From Delftia tsuruhatensis NBRC 16741 (GTDB lineage Bacteria > Pseudomonadota > Gammaproteobacteria > Burkholderiales > Burkholderiaceae_C), in the NCBI RefSeq assembly GCF_001571325.1, contig NZ_BCTO01000019.1, positions 124,001 through 188,000 on the forward strand: DNA of 64,000 nt. The letters are read 5' to 3'. The notes beneath the pieces were generated by a model that made no database searches, was not told where the DNA came from, and saw only the letters and a list, made by a program, of their open reading frames with translations. Numbering within the stretch: the stretch's first letter is position 1; each line of letters begins with the position of its first letter. Positions 42,939-51,521 of this stretch are shown here, piece after piece. The position numbers were made by a program, and so were the translations under genes.

Positions 42939-45473
42939 TCACCACTTGTAGTTCAGCACCGCCATGGCCTGGCGCGGCGTGCCGAACTGGCCCTGGCCGT
43001 CGATGTTGACGTAGTACTTCTTGTTGAAGAGGTTGTTCAGGTTCAGCTGCAGCGAGAGCCTGGGGCTGAAGGCATAGCGCGCCATGAGGCTGGCGGTGGC
43101 GAAGGATTTCTGCTCGAAGACCAGGTCATTGCCCGCCACGAAGACGCTGGCGCGGGTGCGGCTTTGCCATTGCAGGCCGCCGCCCACGGTGAGCTGATTC
43201 CATCCACCGGGCAGGCGGTAGGAAGTGAACAGCTGGGCCTGGGTCTTGGGCGCCCAGGCGTTGATGGACAGGCCCTGGGCGTCACGCGCGACGGTGTGGG
43301 CAATGCCGGCCGACAGGTTCCAGCCCGTGGCCAGCTCGCCCGAGACCTGGGCCTCGAAGCCCTTGCTGGTCACGCCCTTGGCGCCGTAGTAGGCGAAGTC
43401 GGTGGTGCCGGGCACGACCTGGCCTTCGTCCAGCTGGGCCACGTTGTCCTGCTGGATGCGGAAGACGGACAGGGAGCTGTTGAGCCTGCCGTTGAGGTGC
43501 TCGCCCTTGATGCCGATCTCGAAGCTCTTGCCCGCCACGGGGTCCAGGTAGCTGCCGCCGCGGTCGCGGTAGTTCTGGGGCTGGAAGATGTCGGTGTAGC
43601 TGGCATAGGCCGAGAAGCCTTCGCTCAGGTCCAGCACCAGGCCTGCGTAGGGGATGAAGACGTTGTGGTCGCGCACCTCGCTGAGGCTGCGCACCTTCCA
43701 GCTGCTCTGGCGCCCGCCCACGATGAGCTTGACCGGATCGGCCAGCGACAGGCGCAGCGCGCCGTACAGCGCGTCCTGGCGCGTGTGGTCCAGGCTGCTG
43801 GTGGTCAGCGGCCCCCAGGCGGGCTCGGCATAGGAGCCGTCCCATTGGTAGTAGTTGCCCACGTCCTGCAGGGGGCTGGTGCGCGCATGGCCGGCCTTGT
43901 GCTCGCGGGCACGGCTGCTGGTCAGGCCCACCACGGCCTCATGGCGGCGCCCGCCCAGTTCCCAGCCGCCCGTCACCTGCAGGTCGGCGCTGTTTTGCTG
44001 GAAGCTGTATTCGGAGTAGTTGGGCAGGGCCGCCATGCCCAGGCCGGTGGTGATGTCGGGCTGGCGCATGAGGTACAGCAGCTTGGCGTCGTAGGCGCTG
44101 TCGCGGTGCACGAAGTTGGCCTTGAGCTTCCAGTCGTTGCCGAAGCGGTGCTGCAGGTTGGCGAAGATGCTTTTGTTGGTGCTGTTCCAGCGCGTCCAGT
44201 TCGCGGCCGTGGTCTTGGAGGTGCTCCAGTCGGCCGGCATGCCGTTCGTGAAGACCAGCGGCAGGCCGCCCCAGGTCGAGCCGGTGGGCCGGTTGGCCTG
44301 GTAGTCGGCGCCCACGCTGAGCGTGGTGTCGGGCGTGAGGTCGGCATCGATCACGCCGTAGAAGACCTGCTTGCGCGCGTGGTAGAGATCCACATGGGAG
44401 TCGCGCTCTTCGGCCATGCCGGCGACGCGTGCGCGGATGCGGCCGTCCTGCGTCAGCGGCATGGACAGGTCCACCGTGCCGCGATGGTGGTTCCACGAGC
44501 CCACGCTGGCCGAGGCCGAGCCCGTGAACACCTTGCTGTTGGCATGCTTGCGCACCATGTTGATGGAGGCCGACGGATTGCCCGCGCCCGTGAGCAGGCC
44601 CGTGGCGCCGCGCACCACTTCGACGCGGTCATAGATGGTGGTGTCGTTGCCCGATTCGCCGTAGAACGACAGGCCGATGGAGGTGGGCACGCCGTCGTAC
44701 TGCAGGTTGTCCACGTAGAAGCCGCGCGAGTAGAAGTCCGAGCGGTCGCTGTCCGAGCTGACGACATGGATGCCGGTGACGCTGCGCATGGCGTCGTTGA
44801 GCGATAGCAGGCCCTGGTCCTCGATCTGCTGGCGCGTGAGCACGCTGACGGACTGCGGCGTGTCGCGCAGCGACAGGCTCAGGCCCGTGGCCGCCGCCGT
44901 GGCCGGCGTGGTGTAGGAGCCCGAGCCTTCGGTAGTGGGGCTGGCCTGGGCCGAGGCCGTGACCAGCACGGTCCTGAGTGTCTGGGAGGACGGCGCGCCT
45001 GCCGCACCCGCAGCACCCGCCGCGCCGGAGGTGGCCGACACCACGGGCATCTCGCGCAGGGTGTAGCCGCCGCCGGCCGAGCGCACGGCCGCCAGCGGCG
45101 TGCCCAGCAAGGCGCGGTCCAGTGCCTGCTCCACGGTGAAGCGCCCGCTCACGCCGCCGCTGCGCAGCCCTTCGGTGACGGCCGAGCCGAAGGTGACCAG
45201 CACGCCGGCCTCGCGCCCGAGCTGGTTGAGCACGCTTTCCAGCGGGCCGGCGGCAATGTCGTACTGGCGTTGCTGCGAAGCACCGGCAGCCGGCTGCGCC
45301 CAGGCCTGTGCCGGAGCCAGGGCGCCTGCGGCAGCCAGCCCCGCCAGCGTGCCCGCGCACAGCACCTGCAGCGCCAGCGCCACGGGCCGCAACGCCGGGG
45401 CCGCCTGGGATGGGCGGACAGTGGGGGCGGCAGTCTGCCGCATGGAGTTCTGGCGCATGGTCTGAGGGCGCAT
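42939..45473 (-). CDS. TonB-dependent siderophore receptor with signalling domain (FpvA/FecA class), module 1
   Basis: An 844-residue outer-membrane receptor. ATG at 45473 is preferred; a TTG six codons further upstream is possible. The signal peptide ends at AQAWAQ. The STN signalling domain (YDIAAGPLESVLNQLGREAG to GGYTLREM) is at about residues 60-120 and would contact the FecR anti-sigma factor. After a Gly-Ala linker (SGAAGAAGAAGA) the plug begins with SLRDTPQSVSVLTRQQIEDQG. The barrel ends VLNYKW. FecR and the ECF sigma factor genes lie directly upstream. It would import a ferric siderophore and induce its own operon. Confidence 0.92.
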   Translation of the reverse strand: MRPQTMRQNSMRQTAAPTVRPSQAAPALRPVALALQVLCAGTLAGLAAAGALAPAQAWAQPAAGASQQRQYDIAAGPLESVLNQLGREAGVLVTFGSAVTEGLRSGGVSGRFTVEQALDRALLGTPLAAVRSAGGGYTLREMPVVSATSGAAGAAGAAGAPSSQTLRTVLVTASAQASPTTEGSGSYTTPATAAATGLSLSLRDTPQSVSVLTRQQIEDQGLLSLNDAMRSVTGIHVVSSDSDRSDFYSRGFYVDNLQYDGVPTSIGLSFYGESGNDTTIYDRVEVVRGATGLLTGAGNPSASINMVRKHANSKVFTGSASASVGSWNHHRGTVDLSMPLTQDGRIRARVAGMAEERDSHVDLYHARKQVFYGVIDADLTPDTTLSVGADYQANRPTGSTWGGLPLVFTNGMPADWSTSKTTAANWTRWNSTNKSIFANLQHRFGNDWKLKANFVHRDSAYDAKLLYLMRQPDITTGLGMAALPNYSEYSFQQNSADLQVTGGWELGGRRHEAVVGLTSSRAREHKAGHARTSPLQDVGNYYQWDGSYAEPAWGPLTTSSLDHTRQDALYGALRLSLADPVKLIVGGRQSSWKVRSLSEVRDHNVFIPYAGLVLDLSEGFSAYASYTDIFQPQNYRDRGGSYLDPVAGKSFEIGIKGEHLNGRLNSSLSVFRIQQDNVAQLDEGQVVPGTTDFAYYGAKGVTSKGFEAQVSGELATGWNLSAGIAHTVARDAQGLSINAWAPKTQAQLFTSYRLPGGWNQLTVGGGLQWQSRTRASVFVAGNDLVFEQKSFATASLMARYAFSPRLSLQLNLNNLFNKKYYVNIDGQGQFGTPRQAMAVLNYKW

Positions 45474-45615
45474 GGAAAGGCCTTGTTGCAATGGTTGTAG
45501 AGAAGCGTTGGCGCACGCTGCGGTGCGCTCCTGTCTCTGTTGACAGCCATCGCCGGCAAATCAGCTCAAATTTTTTTCAAAAGAGAGGCGAAGGCCTTCA
45601 TGCAGGCCGTGCCGC

Positions 45616-46599
45616 TCATGCCTTGCCCGCCCCGGCAGGCCGCACCATCACCCAGTAGCGCGAGAAGGAATGGATTTCCACGGGCAGCGAGGAAGTCAGC
45701 GCGGCCAGCACGCGGTCGGTGTCGGCCAGCGGATAGGCGCCGGAGACGTGCAGGCCGGCCACGGCCGGGTCGCAGCCCAGGCGCCCGCGCCGGTAGCGGC
45801 CCAGCTCGGCCAGGAAATCCTCCAGCCGCATGCGCGAGGCCACCAGCATGCCTTCGGCCCAGGCGCTGGCCGCCGTGTCCAGCGCGCCGGAGTGCACGGC
45901 CTGCTGGGCCGTGAACGTGCCCTGCTCTCCCGCATCGACGCGCTGCGCGGCATGCGGGGCATGCGCGGGCCGCAGTTGCACGGCGCCTTGCAGCACGCCC
46001 ACTTCGATGCCGGGCTCGCGCTCGCGCACCGTGAAGCGCGTGCCCAGGGCCTGGACGGCGCCCATGGCGGTCTGCACGATGAAGGGCCGGTGCAGGCTGT
46101 CCGGCGCGGTCTGCACGAGGATTTCGCCACGCACCAGCTCCAGCACGCGCTCGGCTGCGCCGTAGCGCAGGTTGAGGGCGCTGCCGGTGTTGAGCAACAC
46201 GCTGCCGCCATCGGGCAGCGGCAGCCGGCGCTGCTCTCCCACGGCAGCCACCTGGTCGGCCGTCCAGCCGCGCCAGGCCTGCGAGCGCACGACGGCTGCG
46301 GAGCCTGCGCCCGAGACCAGCAGCACGGCCAGCGCCTGCACCGCACGGCGCCTGCCGGCCGAGCCGGGTGCGGCCAATGCGGCCCGCGCCAGCGGCATGG
46401 GGATGCCGGCCATCTGGCTGCCCATGGATTCGATGCGCTGCCAGGCGGCCTCATGCTCGGGGCTGGCCGCACGCCAGCGCTGCAGGCCATCGTGCTGCCG
46501 GGCCTGGGCCTGGCCGGAGTTCAGTTGCAGCCACCATTGCACGGCCTGGCGGGCCACTTCGGCAGAAATGGGGGAAGAAGCGGAAGGGAACGCCTGCAT
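45616..46599 (-). CDS. FecR-type anti-sigma regulator, module 1
   Basis: A 327-residue inner-membrane signal transducer. The cytoplasmic N-terminal part binds the sigma factor (AVQWWLQLNSGQAQARQHDGLQRW and PEHEAAWQRIESM). One membrane segment lies near residue 90 (RAVQALAVLLVSGAGSAAVV). The periplasmic FecR domain includes GEQRRLPLPDGGSVLLNTGS and GTRFTVREREPGIEVGVLQG. The start at 46599 has ggagtag upstream. It is 5 bp after the sigma factor. It would carry the STN signal from receptor to sigma factor. Confidence 0.92.
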   Translation of the reverse strand: MQAFPSASSPISAEVARQAVQWWLQLNSGQAQARQHDGLQRWRAASPEHEAAWQRIESMGSQMAGIPMPLARAALAAPGSAGRRRAVQALAVLLVSGAGSAAVVRSQAWRGWTADQVAAVGEQRRLPLPDGGSVLLNTGSALNLRYGAAERVLELVRGEILVQTAPDSLHRPFIVQTAMGAVQALGTRFTVREREPGIEVGVLQGAVQLRPAHAPHAAQRVDAGEQGTFTAQQAVHSGALDTAASAWAEGMLVASRMRLEDFLAELGRYRRGRLGCDPAVAGLHVSGAYPLADTDRVLAALTSSLPVEIHSFSRYWVMVRPAGAGKA

Positions 46600-46604
46600 G
46601 CCGC

Positions 46605-47108
46605 CTACTCCGGGAAGAAGCAGCGCATGGCCGCCTTGGCCAGATGCCGCTTGACGGTGGAGATGGAGATGCCCAGCTCGGCCGCGATCTCGCCATGGCC
46701 GAGCCCTTCGAGCTGGGCCAGCAGGAAGGCCTGCTTGGCCAGCGCGGGCAGGCGGCCCAGGCGGCGGTCTATCTCCACCAGGGTCTCCAGCACCATGAGC
46801 CGGACCTCGGGCGGCGGCGCCACGGGCTCGGGCATGGCGGCCAGGGCATCGAGATAGGCCTGCTCGATGGCGCGGCGGCGCACCTGGTTGATCAGCAGGT
46901 TGCGGGCAATGGTGGTCAGGTAGGCGCGCGGCTCCTGGAGCTGGTCCAGCCCCTTGGCGCCCAGCACCTTGAGGAAGGTGCTCTGCGCCAGATCGGCCGC
47001 GTCGAAGGCATTGTCCACCTTCTTGCGCAGCCAGCCCTGCAGCCAGCCGTGGTGGGCCAGGTACAGGGATTCGACATGGGCGGACAAGGAGGGCGATGGG
47101 CTGGACAC
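46605..47108 (-). CDS. FecI-type ECF RNA polymerase sigma factor, module 1
   Basis: A 167-residue sigma-70 of the iron-starvation class. Region 2 has DAADLAQSTFLKVLG and RAYLTTIARNLLINQVRRR; region 4 has LAKQAFLLAQLEGLGHGEIAAELGISISTVKRHLAKA. GTG at 47108 is the best start available. A Fur-like palindrome lies 14 bp before it, and a -10-like tataat (47139-47144) overlaps the palindrome. It would direct transcription of the receptor once FecR is signalled. Confidence 0.92.
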   Translation of the reverse strand: MSSPSPSLSAHVESLYLAHHGWLQGWLRKKVDNAFDAADLAQSTFLKVLGAKGLDQLQEPRAYLTTIARNLLINQVRRRAIEQAYLDALAAMPEPVAPPPEVRLMVLETLVEIDRRLGRLPALAKQAFLLAQLEGLGHGEIAAELGISISTVKRHLAKAAMRCFFPE

Positions 47109-47121
47109 GCGGCGACCCGAG

Positions 47122-47140
47122 ATTGAGAATAATTCTCAAT
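47122..47140 (-). promoter_or_regulatory. Perfect 19-bp Fur-like palindrome ahead of ECF module 1
   Basis: The bases attgagaataattctcaat read the same on both strands. The inner 15 (47124-47138) match TGATAAT-N-ATTATCA except for the symmetric g/c change. The -10-like tataat at 47139-47144 overlaps one end, fitting repression under iron-replete conditions. Confidence 0.85.
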
Positions 47141-47213
47141 TATAGGCAACTGCAACCCTCTTGCGGCCCTGCTCTACCGCCCGCTGCTGCAGTCCGTTCC
47201 TCCTGGCCGTGTT

Positions 47214-49700
47214 TCAGAACTTGCCGCGCAGGGTGAGCGTCGCGCTGCGCGGTGCGCCGTAGACATTGCCCCAGGCCGGCGCGCCTATGGTCTGGTAGTA
47301 GGTCTTGTCGAACAGGTTGGCCACGCTCAGTGCCACGGACCAGTTGCGGTCGATGCGGTAGCCCAGGCGGGCAGACCACACGGCATAGGCTGGCTGCACG
47401 TCGGTGATGGCGCCCACCGCGCGCGAGCTGGCGGTCTGGAAGTTGACGCCGCCGCCCACGTTCCAGGCGCTCCATTCGCCCGGCAGGCGGTAGTCGCTCC
47501 AGACCCGCAGCATGTGCTTGGGCGTGTAGGTGCTGGCGAACTCCACGCCGGCATTGGAGGTGTTGTCCAGGTATTTGAAATGGCTGAAGGTGTAGCCGGC
47601 AAACAGCTGCCAGCCGCGCGCCACCTCGCCGCTGATCTCGGCATCCAGCCCCTGGCTGCGGACCTTGCCCACGGAGACATAGCAGTAGGTGCTGGCCGAG
47701 CAGGGGTTGACCAGGTCCTCTTCGGCGCGGTTCTTCTGGTCGATGCGGAACAGGGCCACGGCCGCGTTCACCCTGCCGTCCAGCAATTCGCCCTTCATGC
47801 CCACTTCCAGATTGCGCCCCTTGATGGGAGCCAGCAGGTCGCCGGCCGCCGTCACGGCGTTCTGGGCCTGGAAGATGTCGGAGTAGCTGGCATAGGCCGA
47901 CCACTGGTCATTGAGCGCATAGACCAGGCCGCCATAGGGCGTGATGACGCCGCTTTCCTTGTACGGGTCGTTGTAGGCCTCGCCCGTGTTGCGGTAGTTG
48001 CTGCTGCCCGTGAAGCGGGTGATGCGGGCGCCGCCGATCAGGGTCAGCGCATCGGTGAGGCCCAGCCGCGCCACGCCGTAGGCGCCGGACTGGGTCATGC
48101 GGGTGCGGCTTTCATCGCCGCGATAGCGGTTGGCCAGGAATTCCGCGCGGGACGGCTCGCGGATGGCGGCGCTCGGGTCGAACACGTTGTTGGGCAGGCC
48201 CATGCGGATCAGCGAATAGTCGCTGTCGTTGACCATGCGGCCCGTGTTGGCGCCAAAGCTCAGCGAATGCCGGCGGCCGAAGGCGTCGAATTTGCCGTCC
48301 ACCGCCACGTCCAGGGTCTTGTTGTCGGTGGTGACATCGAACAGGCCGGCATACATCTCGTTGCCCGCCAGCGTGGCGGGATTGATCGCCCCCAGGGCGA
48401 AGGCGTACTTCATGTCGTGCTTTTCCCGGGTGTAGCCCGCCGTGGCCTTGACGGTCCAGTCCGCGTTGAAGCGGTGCTGCAGCTCGGCAAACAGCGATGT
48501 CTGCTCGCTGTCCCAGCGGTTCCAGTCCGCGCCCAGGAAGGTGGAGCGCGGCAGCCGCAGGTCCGCCCCGTCGGCATAGCGCGGCAGGCCCTGGAAGAAC
48601 GGCGTGGAGCGCAGCCGCTCGTGGGTGGCGCCCACCGTCAGCCGGGTCTGGGAGCTGAGGTCGTACTCCAGCACGCCGTAGAGCACGCCGGTGCGGCTGC
48701 TGGCCACGTCGTAGAAATAGTCGCGGCTGTTGAGGCTGGCGACCACGCGCCCGCGCAGCGTGCCGGCCTCGTTGAGCGGGCCCGTGGCATCGATCTCGCT
48801 GCGCAGGTTGTTCCAGGAACCCACACTGGCCGAGACCTCCAGCTGGCGCTCTGCCAGGGGGCGCTTGCGCACCATGTTGATGGCCGCGCTGGGCGAGCCC
48901 GCCCCCTGCAGCAGCCCCGTGGCACCACGCACCACTTCCACGCGGTCCAGCGTGGCGGCGTTGCTGGTGAAGTTGTCGGCCTGCGGGTAGTAGAAGGCGC
49001 GGTTCACACCATCGAACTGGTAGGTATCCACGCGGAAGCCGCGCGAGTAGACATAGCGCCCGCCCATGGGGCTGTCGTACATGGTGATGCCCGTGGTGCT
49101 GGCCAGCACGTCGTCCACGGTGTGGAGGTTCTGGTCGTCCATGCGCTGGCGCGTGATCACGCTGATGGACTGGGGGATGTCCTTGATCGCCTGCTCGCCC
49201 TTGCCCACCGTGACCGCGCGGGCCGCGTAGCTGCCCGTGCCTTCGCTGGTGGCGCTGCGCTCGGCGCGGGCCGTCACCTGCACTTCGTTCAGGACCGTGG
49301 TGGAACCGGCACCAGCGCCGGCCGGTGCGGCCTGCCTGCGCAGCGTGTAGCTGCCATCGCTGCGCGCCACCATGTCCAGCCCGCTGCCGGCCAGCAGGCG
49401 CTGCAGCGCCTGCTGCGGCGCGTAGTGGCCGGACAGGGCCGGGCTGGTCAGCCCTTCGGTCAGCGCTGGATCGAAGGACAGCGAAATGCCCGCCGCCGTG
49501 GCCACGCCGGCCAGCGTGCGGCCCAGCGGCCCGGGCGCAATCTGGTAGGTCTGGGCTGCGGGAGCGGGGGCAGGTACGGAAGCGGGGGCCGGTTCGGCCG
49601 CCTGCCCGGCGCCTGCGGCCAATGCCATGCCCAGCAGGGCCAGGCGGGCGGCATGCGCCAGGGGATGGAAGACGGGATGCGGCATGGGTACGGCAGGCAT
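47214..49700 (-). CDS. TonB-dependent siderophore receptor with signalling domain, module 2
   Basis: An 828-residue outer-membrane receptor. Start MPAVPMP at 49700 has caagga upstream; a longer reading to 49940 runs into the fecR gene frame. The signal peptide ends near GQAAEP. The STN domain (YQIAPGPLGRTLAGVATAAG to GSYTLRRQ) is at about residues 50-110. The plug begins IKDIPQSISVITRQRMDDQN, with TLDRVEVVRGATGLLQGAGSPSA further on. The barrel ends LTLRGKF with the terminal Phe. FecR and ECF sigma lie upstream. It is related to, but clearly different from, the module 1 receptor. Confidence 0.92.
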   Translation of the reverse strand: MPAVPMPHPVFHPLAHAARLALLGMALAAGAGQAAEPAPASVPAPAPAAQTYQIAPGPLGRTLAGVATAAGISLSFDPALTEGLTSPALSGHYAPQQALQRLLAGSGLDMVARSDGSYTLRRQAAPAGAGAGSTTVLNEVQVTARAERSATSEGTGSYAARAVTVGKGEQAIKDIPQSISVITRQRMDDQNLHTVDDVLASTTGITMYDSPMGGRYVYSRGFRVDTYQFDGVNRAFYYPQADNFTSNAATLDRVEVVRGATGLLQGAGSPSAAINMVRKRPLAERQLEVSASVGSWNNLRSEIDATGPLNEAGTLRGRVVASLNSRDYFYDVASSRTGVLYGVLEYDLSSQTRLTVGATHERLRSTPFFQGLPRYADGADLRLPRSTFLGADWNRWDSEQTSLFAELQHRFNADWTVKATAGYTREKHDMKYAFALGAINPATLAGNEMYAGLFDVTTDNKTLDVAVDGKFDAFGRRHSLSFGANTGRMVNDSDYSLIRMGLPNNVFDPSAAIREPSRAEFLANRYRGDESRTRMTQSGAYGVARLGLTDALTLIGGARITRFTGSSNYRNTGEAYNDPYKESGVITPYGGLVYALNDQWSAYASYSDIFQAQNAVTAAGDLLAPIKGRNLEVGMKGELLDGRVNAAVALFRIDQKNRAEEDLVNPCSASTYCYVSVGKVRSQGLDAEISGEVARGWQLFAGYTFSHFKYLDNTSNAGVEFASTYTPKHMLRVWSDYRLPGEWSAWNVGGGVNFQTASSRAVGAITDVQPAYAVWSARLGYRIDRNWSVALSVANLFDKTYYQTIGAPAWGNVYGAPRSATLTLRGKF

Positions 49701-49789
49701 GGAAATCGGTCCTTGGAGGCGGTGAAGAAAGAAGCTCTTTCCCCGTTGCCAGCCGAGATCCGAAAAAGTGTCACCCTGCCTCGATTTTT

Positions 49790-50782
49790 TTAGTTCCTGG
49801 CGACCACGGTGATCCAGTAGCCGCGCATGCGCGTCTGCACGTCGACGGGATAGGTGGAGGCCAGCATGGTCAGCGTCCGGTCCGTATCGCCCAGCGGAAA
49901 GGAGCCGGACACGCGCAGCGCGCGCACCTCGGGCGCGCACTGCAGCAGGCCGGGCCGGTAGCGCGACAGTTCGGCGCAGAACGCGGCCAGCGGCATGGCG
50001 TCGGCCATCAGCATGCCGTGGGTCCAGGCCGTGGCCTCGGGCTGCAGGGGCTGGGGCGCGGTCACCTCCCCCGCTCGCAATACCGTTTGCTGACCGGCTT
50101 GAACGACCAGCGCCGGGCTGGCGGCGCCGCGCAGCGTGACCTCCACGGCGCCCTCGGTCACGGCCAGGCGCACGGGGCCGCCGTCCGCCCTGCCCCCCTC
50201 TTGCCGCACGGTGAAGCGGGTGCCCAGGGCGCGCAGCCGGCCATGGGCGGTGTCCACGACAAAGGGACGGTGCGGCGTGGCGGTATCGGCCGCCGTTTCT
50301 ATGGAAATCGCGCCCTGGCGCAGGGTGAGCAGGCGCAGTGCGCCATCAAACCGGATGTCCACCGCGCTGGCCGTGTCCAGCAGGAGGCGGCTGCCATCGG
50401 CCAGATGCTCGATACGGCGCTCGCCGGTGGCGGTGCGCAGGTCGGCGCCCCAGCCGCGCTGGTCCGCCGCATACCAGGCTTGCCAGGCCAGCCAGCCTGC
50501 AGGCGCCACGGCCAGCAGCGCGGCCAGCCGGGCCACGGTGGCGCGGCGCTGGGCGCGGTGGCTTCGGGGCCGGTCCAGCGCCGGCATGGCCAGCGCTGCA
50601 GGCAGGCCGCCCAACTTGCCCAGCAGCCGCTCGGCGCGTTCCCAGGCCAGGGCATGCTGTGGGTCGGCCTGGCGCCAGCGCTCGCAGGCGGCGCGGTCGG
50701 CGTCGGTGGCGCCGCTGTCGTGCAGGCGCATCAGCCATTCGGCGGCCTCGTCGAGCACGCGCGCTTGCAGGGGCGTCTCCAT
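49790..50782 (-). CDS. FecR-type anti-sigma regulator, module 2
   Basis: A 330-residue regulator. The cytoplasmic part has EAAEWLMRLHDSGATDADRA and RWRQADPQHALAWERAERL. One membrane segment is near residue 90 (LAALLAVAPAGWLAW). The FecR domain has GERRIEHLADGSRLLLDTAS and LGTRFTVRQEGG. The ATG at 50782 overlaps the sigma-factor stop (tgatg); a further ATG at 50803 is possible. It pairs with the module 2 receptor. Confidence 0.9.
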   Translation of the reverse strand: METPLQARVLDEAAEWLMRLHDSGATDADRAACERWRQADPQHALAWERAERLLGKLGGLPAALAMPALDRPRSHRAQRRATVARLAALLAVAPAGWLAWQAWYAADQRGWGADLRTATGERRIEHLADGSRLLLDTASAVDIRFDGALRLLTLRQGAISIETAADTATPHRPFVVDTAHGRLRALGTRFTVRQEGGRADGGPVRLAVTEGAVEVTLRGAASPALVVQAGQQTVLRAGEVTAPQPLQPEATAWTHGMLMADAMPLAAFCAELSRYRPGLLQCAPEVRALRVSGSFPLGDTDRTLTMLASTYPVDVQTRMRGYWITVVARN

Positions 50783-51294
50783 CACGCCATTGCCACCAGG
50801 CATTGGCGAAACGCCTGGGCCATGTAGCGCTTGACGCTGGTGAGCGAGATCTCCAGCTGCTGCGCGATGTCCTCGTACTTCACGCCGTCCAGCTGGGACA
50901 GCAAAAACGTGCGCCGCACGATGGGCGGCAGCGCGTCCAGCATGGCGTCTATCTCGTGCAGGGTCTCCAGTACCAGGGCGCGTTGCTCGGGCGACGGCGC
51001 CACGGGCTCGGGCAAGGCGGCCAGGGCTTCGAGGTAGGCGCGCTCCAGCGCCTGGCGCTTGTACCAGTTGACGAGCACGCCCTTGGCCACCGTGGTCAGG
51101 TAGGCACGCGGCTCCTGCACACCGTCCAAGTCGCGCACGCCCAGGATGCGCACAAAGGTGTCCTGCGCCAGGTCGGCCGCATCCGCCCCGTTGCCCAACC
51201 TGCGGCGCAGCCAGCCCTGCAGCCAGCCATGGTGGGCGGCGTACAGGGAGGCGGCTTCTCGGTGCTGGGGGGTGGAGGCTGGGGCGGATGGCAT
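50782..51294 (-). CDS. FecI-type ECF RNA polymerase sigma factor, module 2
   Basis: A 170-residue sigma factor. Region 2 has DAADLAQDTFVRILGVRDL and EPRAYLTTVAKGVLVNWYKR; region 4 has RRTFLLSQLDGVKYEDIAQQLEISLTSVKRYMAQ. I chose ATG 51294. An ATG at 51330 lies only 5 bp from the Fur-like box and has no ribosome site. The shared HHGWLQGWLR and EPVAPxPE segments show that it is a close paralogue of the module 1 sigma factor. Confidence 0.9.
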   Translation of the reverse strand: MPSAPASTPQHREAASLYAAHHGWLQGWLRRRLGNGADAADLAQDTFVRILGVRDLDGVQEPRAYLTTVAKGVLVNWYKRQALERAYLEALAALPEPVAPSPEQRALVLETLHEIDAMLDALPPIVRRTFLLSQLDGVKYEDIAQQLEISLTSVKRYMAQAFRQCLVAMA

Positions 51295-51334
51295 GGTAGG
51301 ACCCGATGGCTTGAAGGCGGGAGGCACCATCAAA

Positions 51335-51349
51335 CAAGAATCATTCTCA
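51335..51349 (-). promoter_or_regulatory. Fur-like box ahead of ECF module 2
   Basis: On the minus strand tgagaatgattcttg; the same core as at 41697-41711. A -10-like tacaat (51354-51359) lies beside it. Confidence 0.7.
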
Positions 51350-51521
51350 ACTTATTGTAACCAGCGGAATCACTTGCCTAAGAGTGCCATCAGGCGGACC
51401 ATCCAAAGGCGAACAGTGGGAGCAAGTGCGACCAGAGTGGCTGACATCCAGCTGCTGCGCCGGATCGGTATCATTTAGAAACAATCAATCATCAGCTCAG
51501 CATCCATCAGGAGAGCGAACC

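Noticed and set aside
46600..47139. Fusion of FecR with an upstream reading (507 codons)
   Set aside because: The extra part is a frame shadow of the sigma-factor gene; the same applies to 50783-51337.
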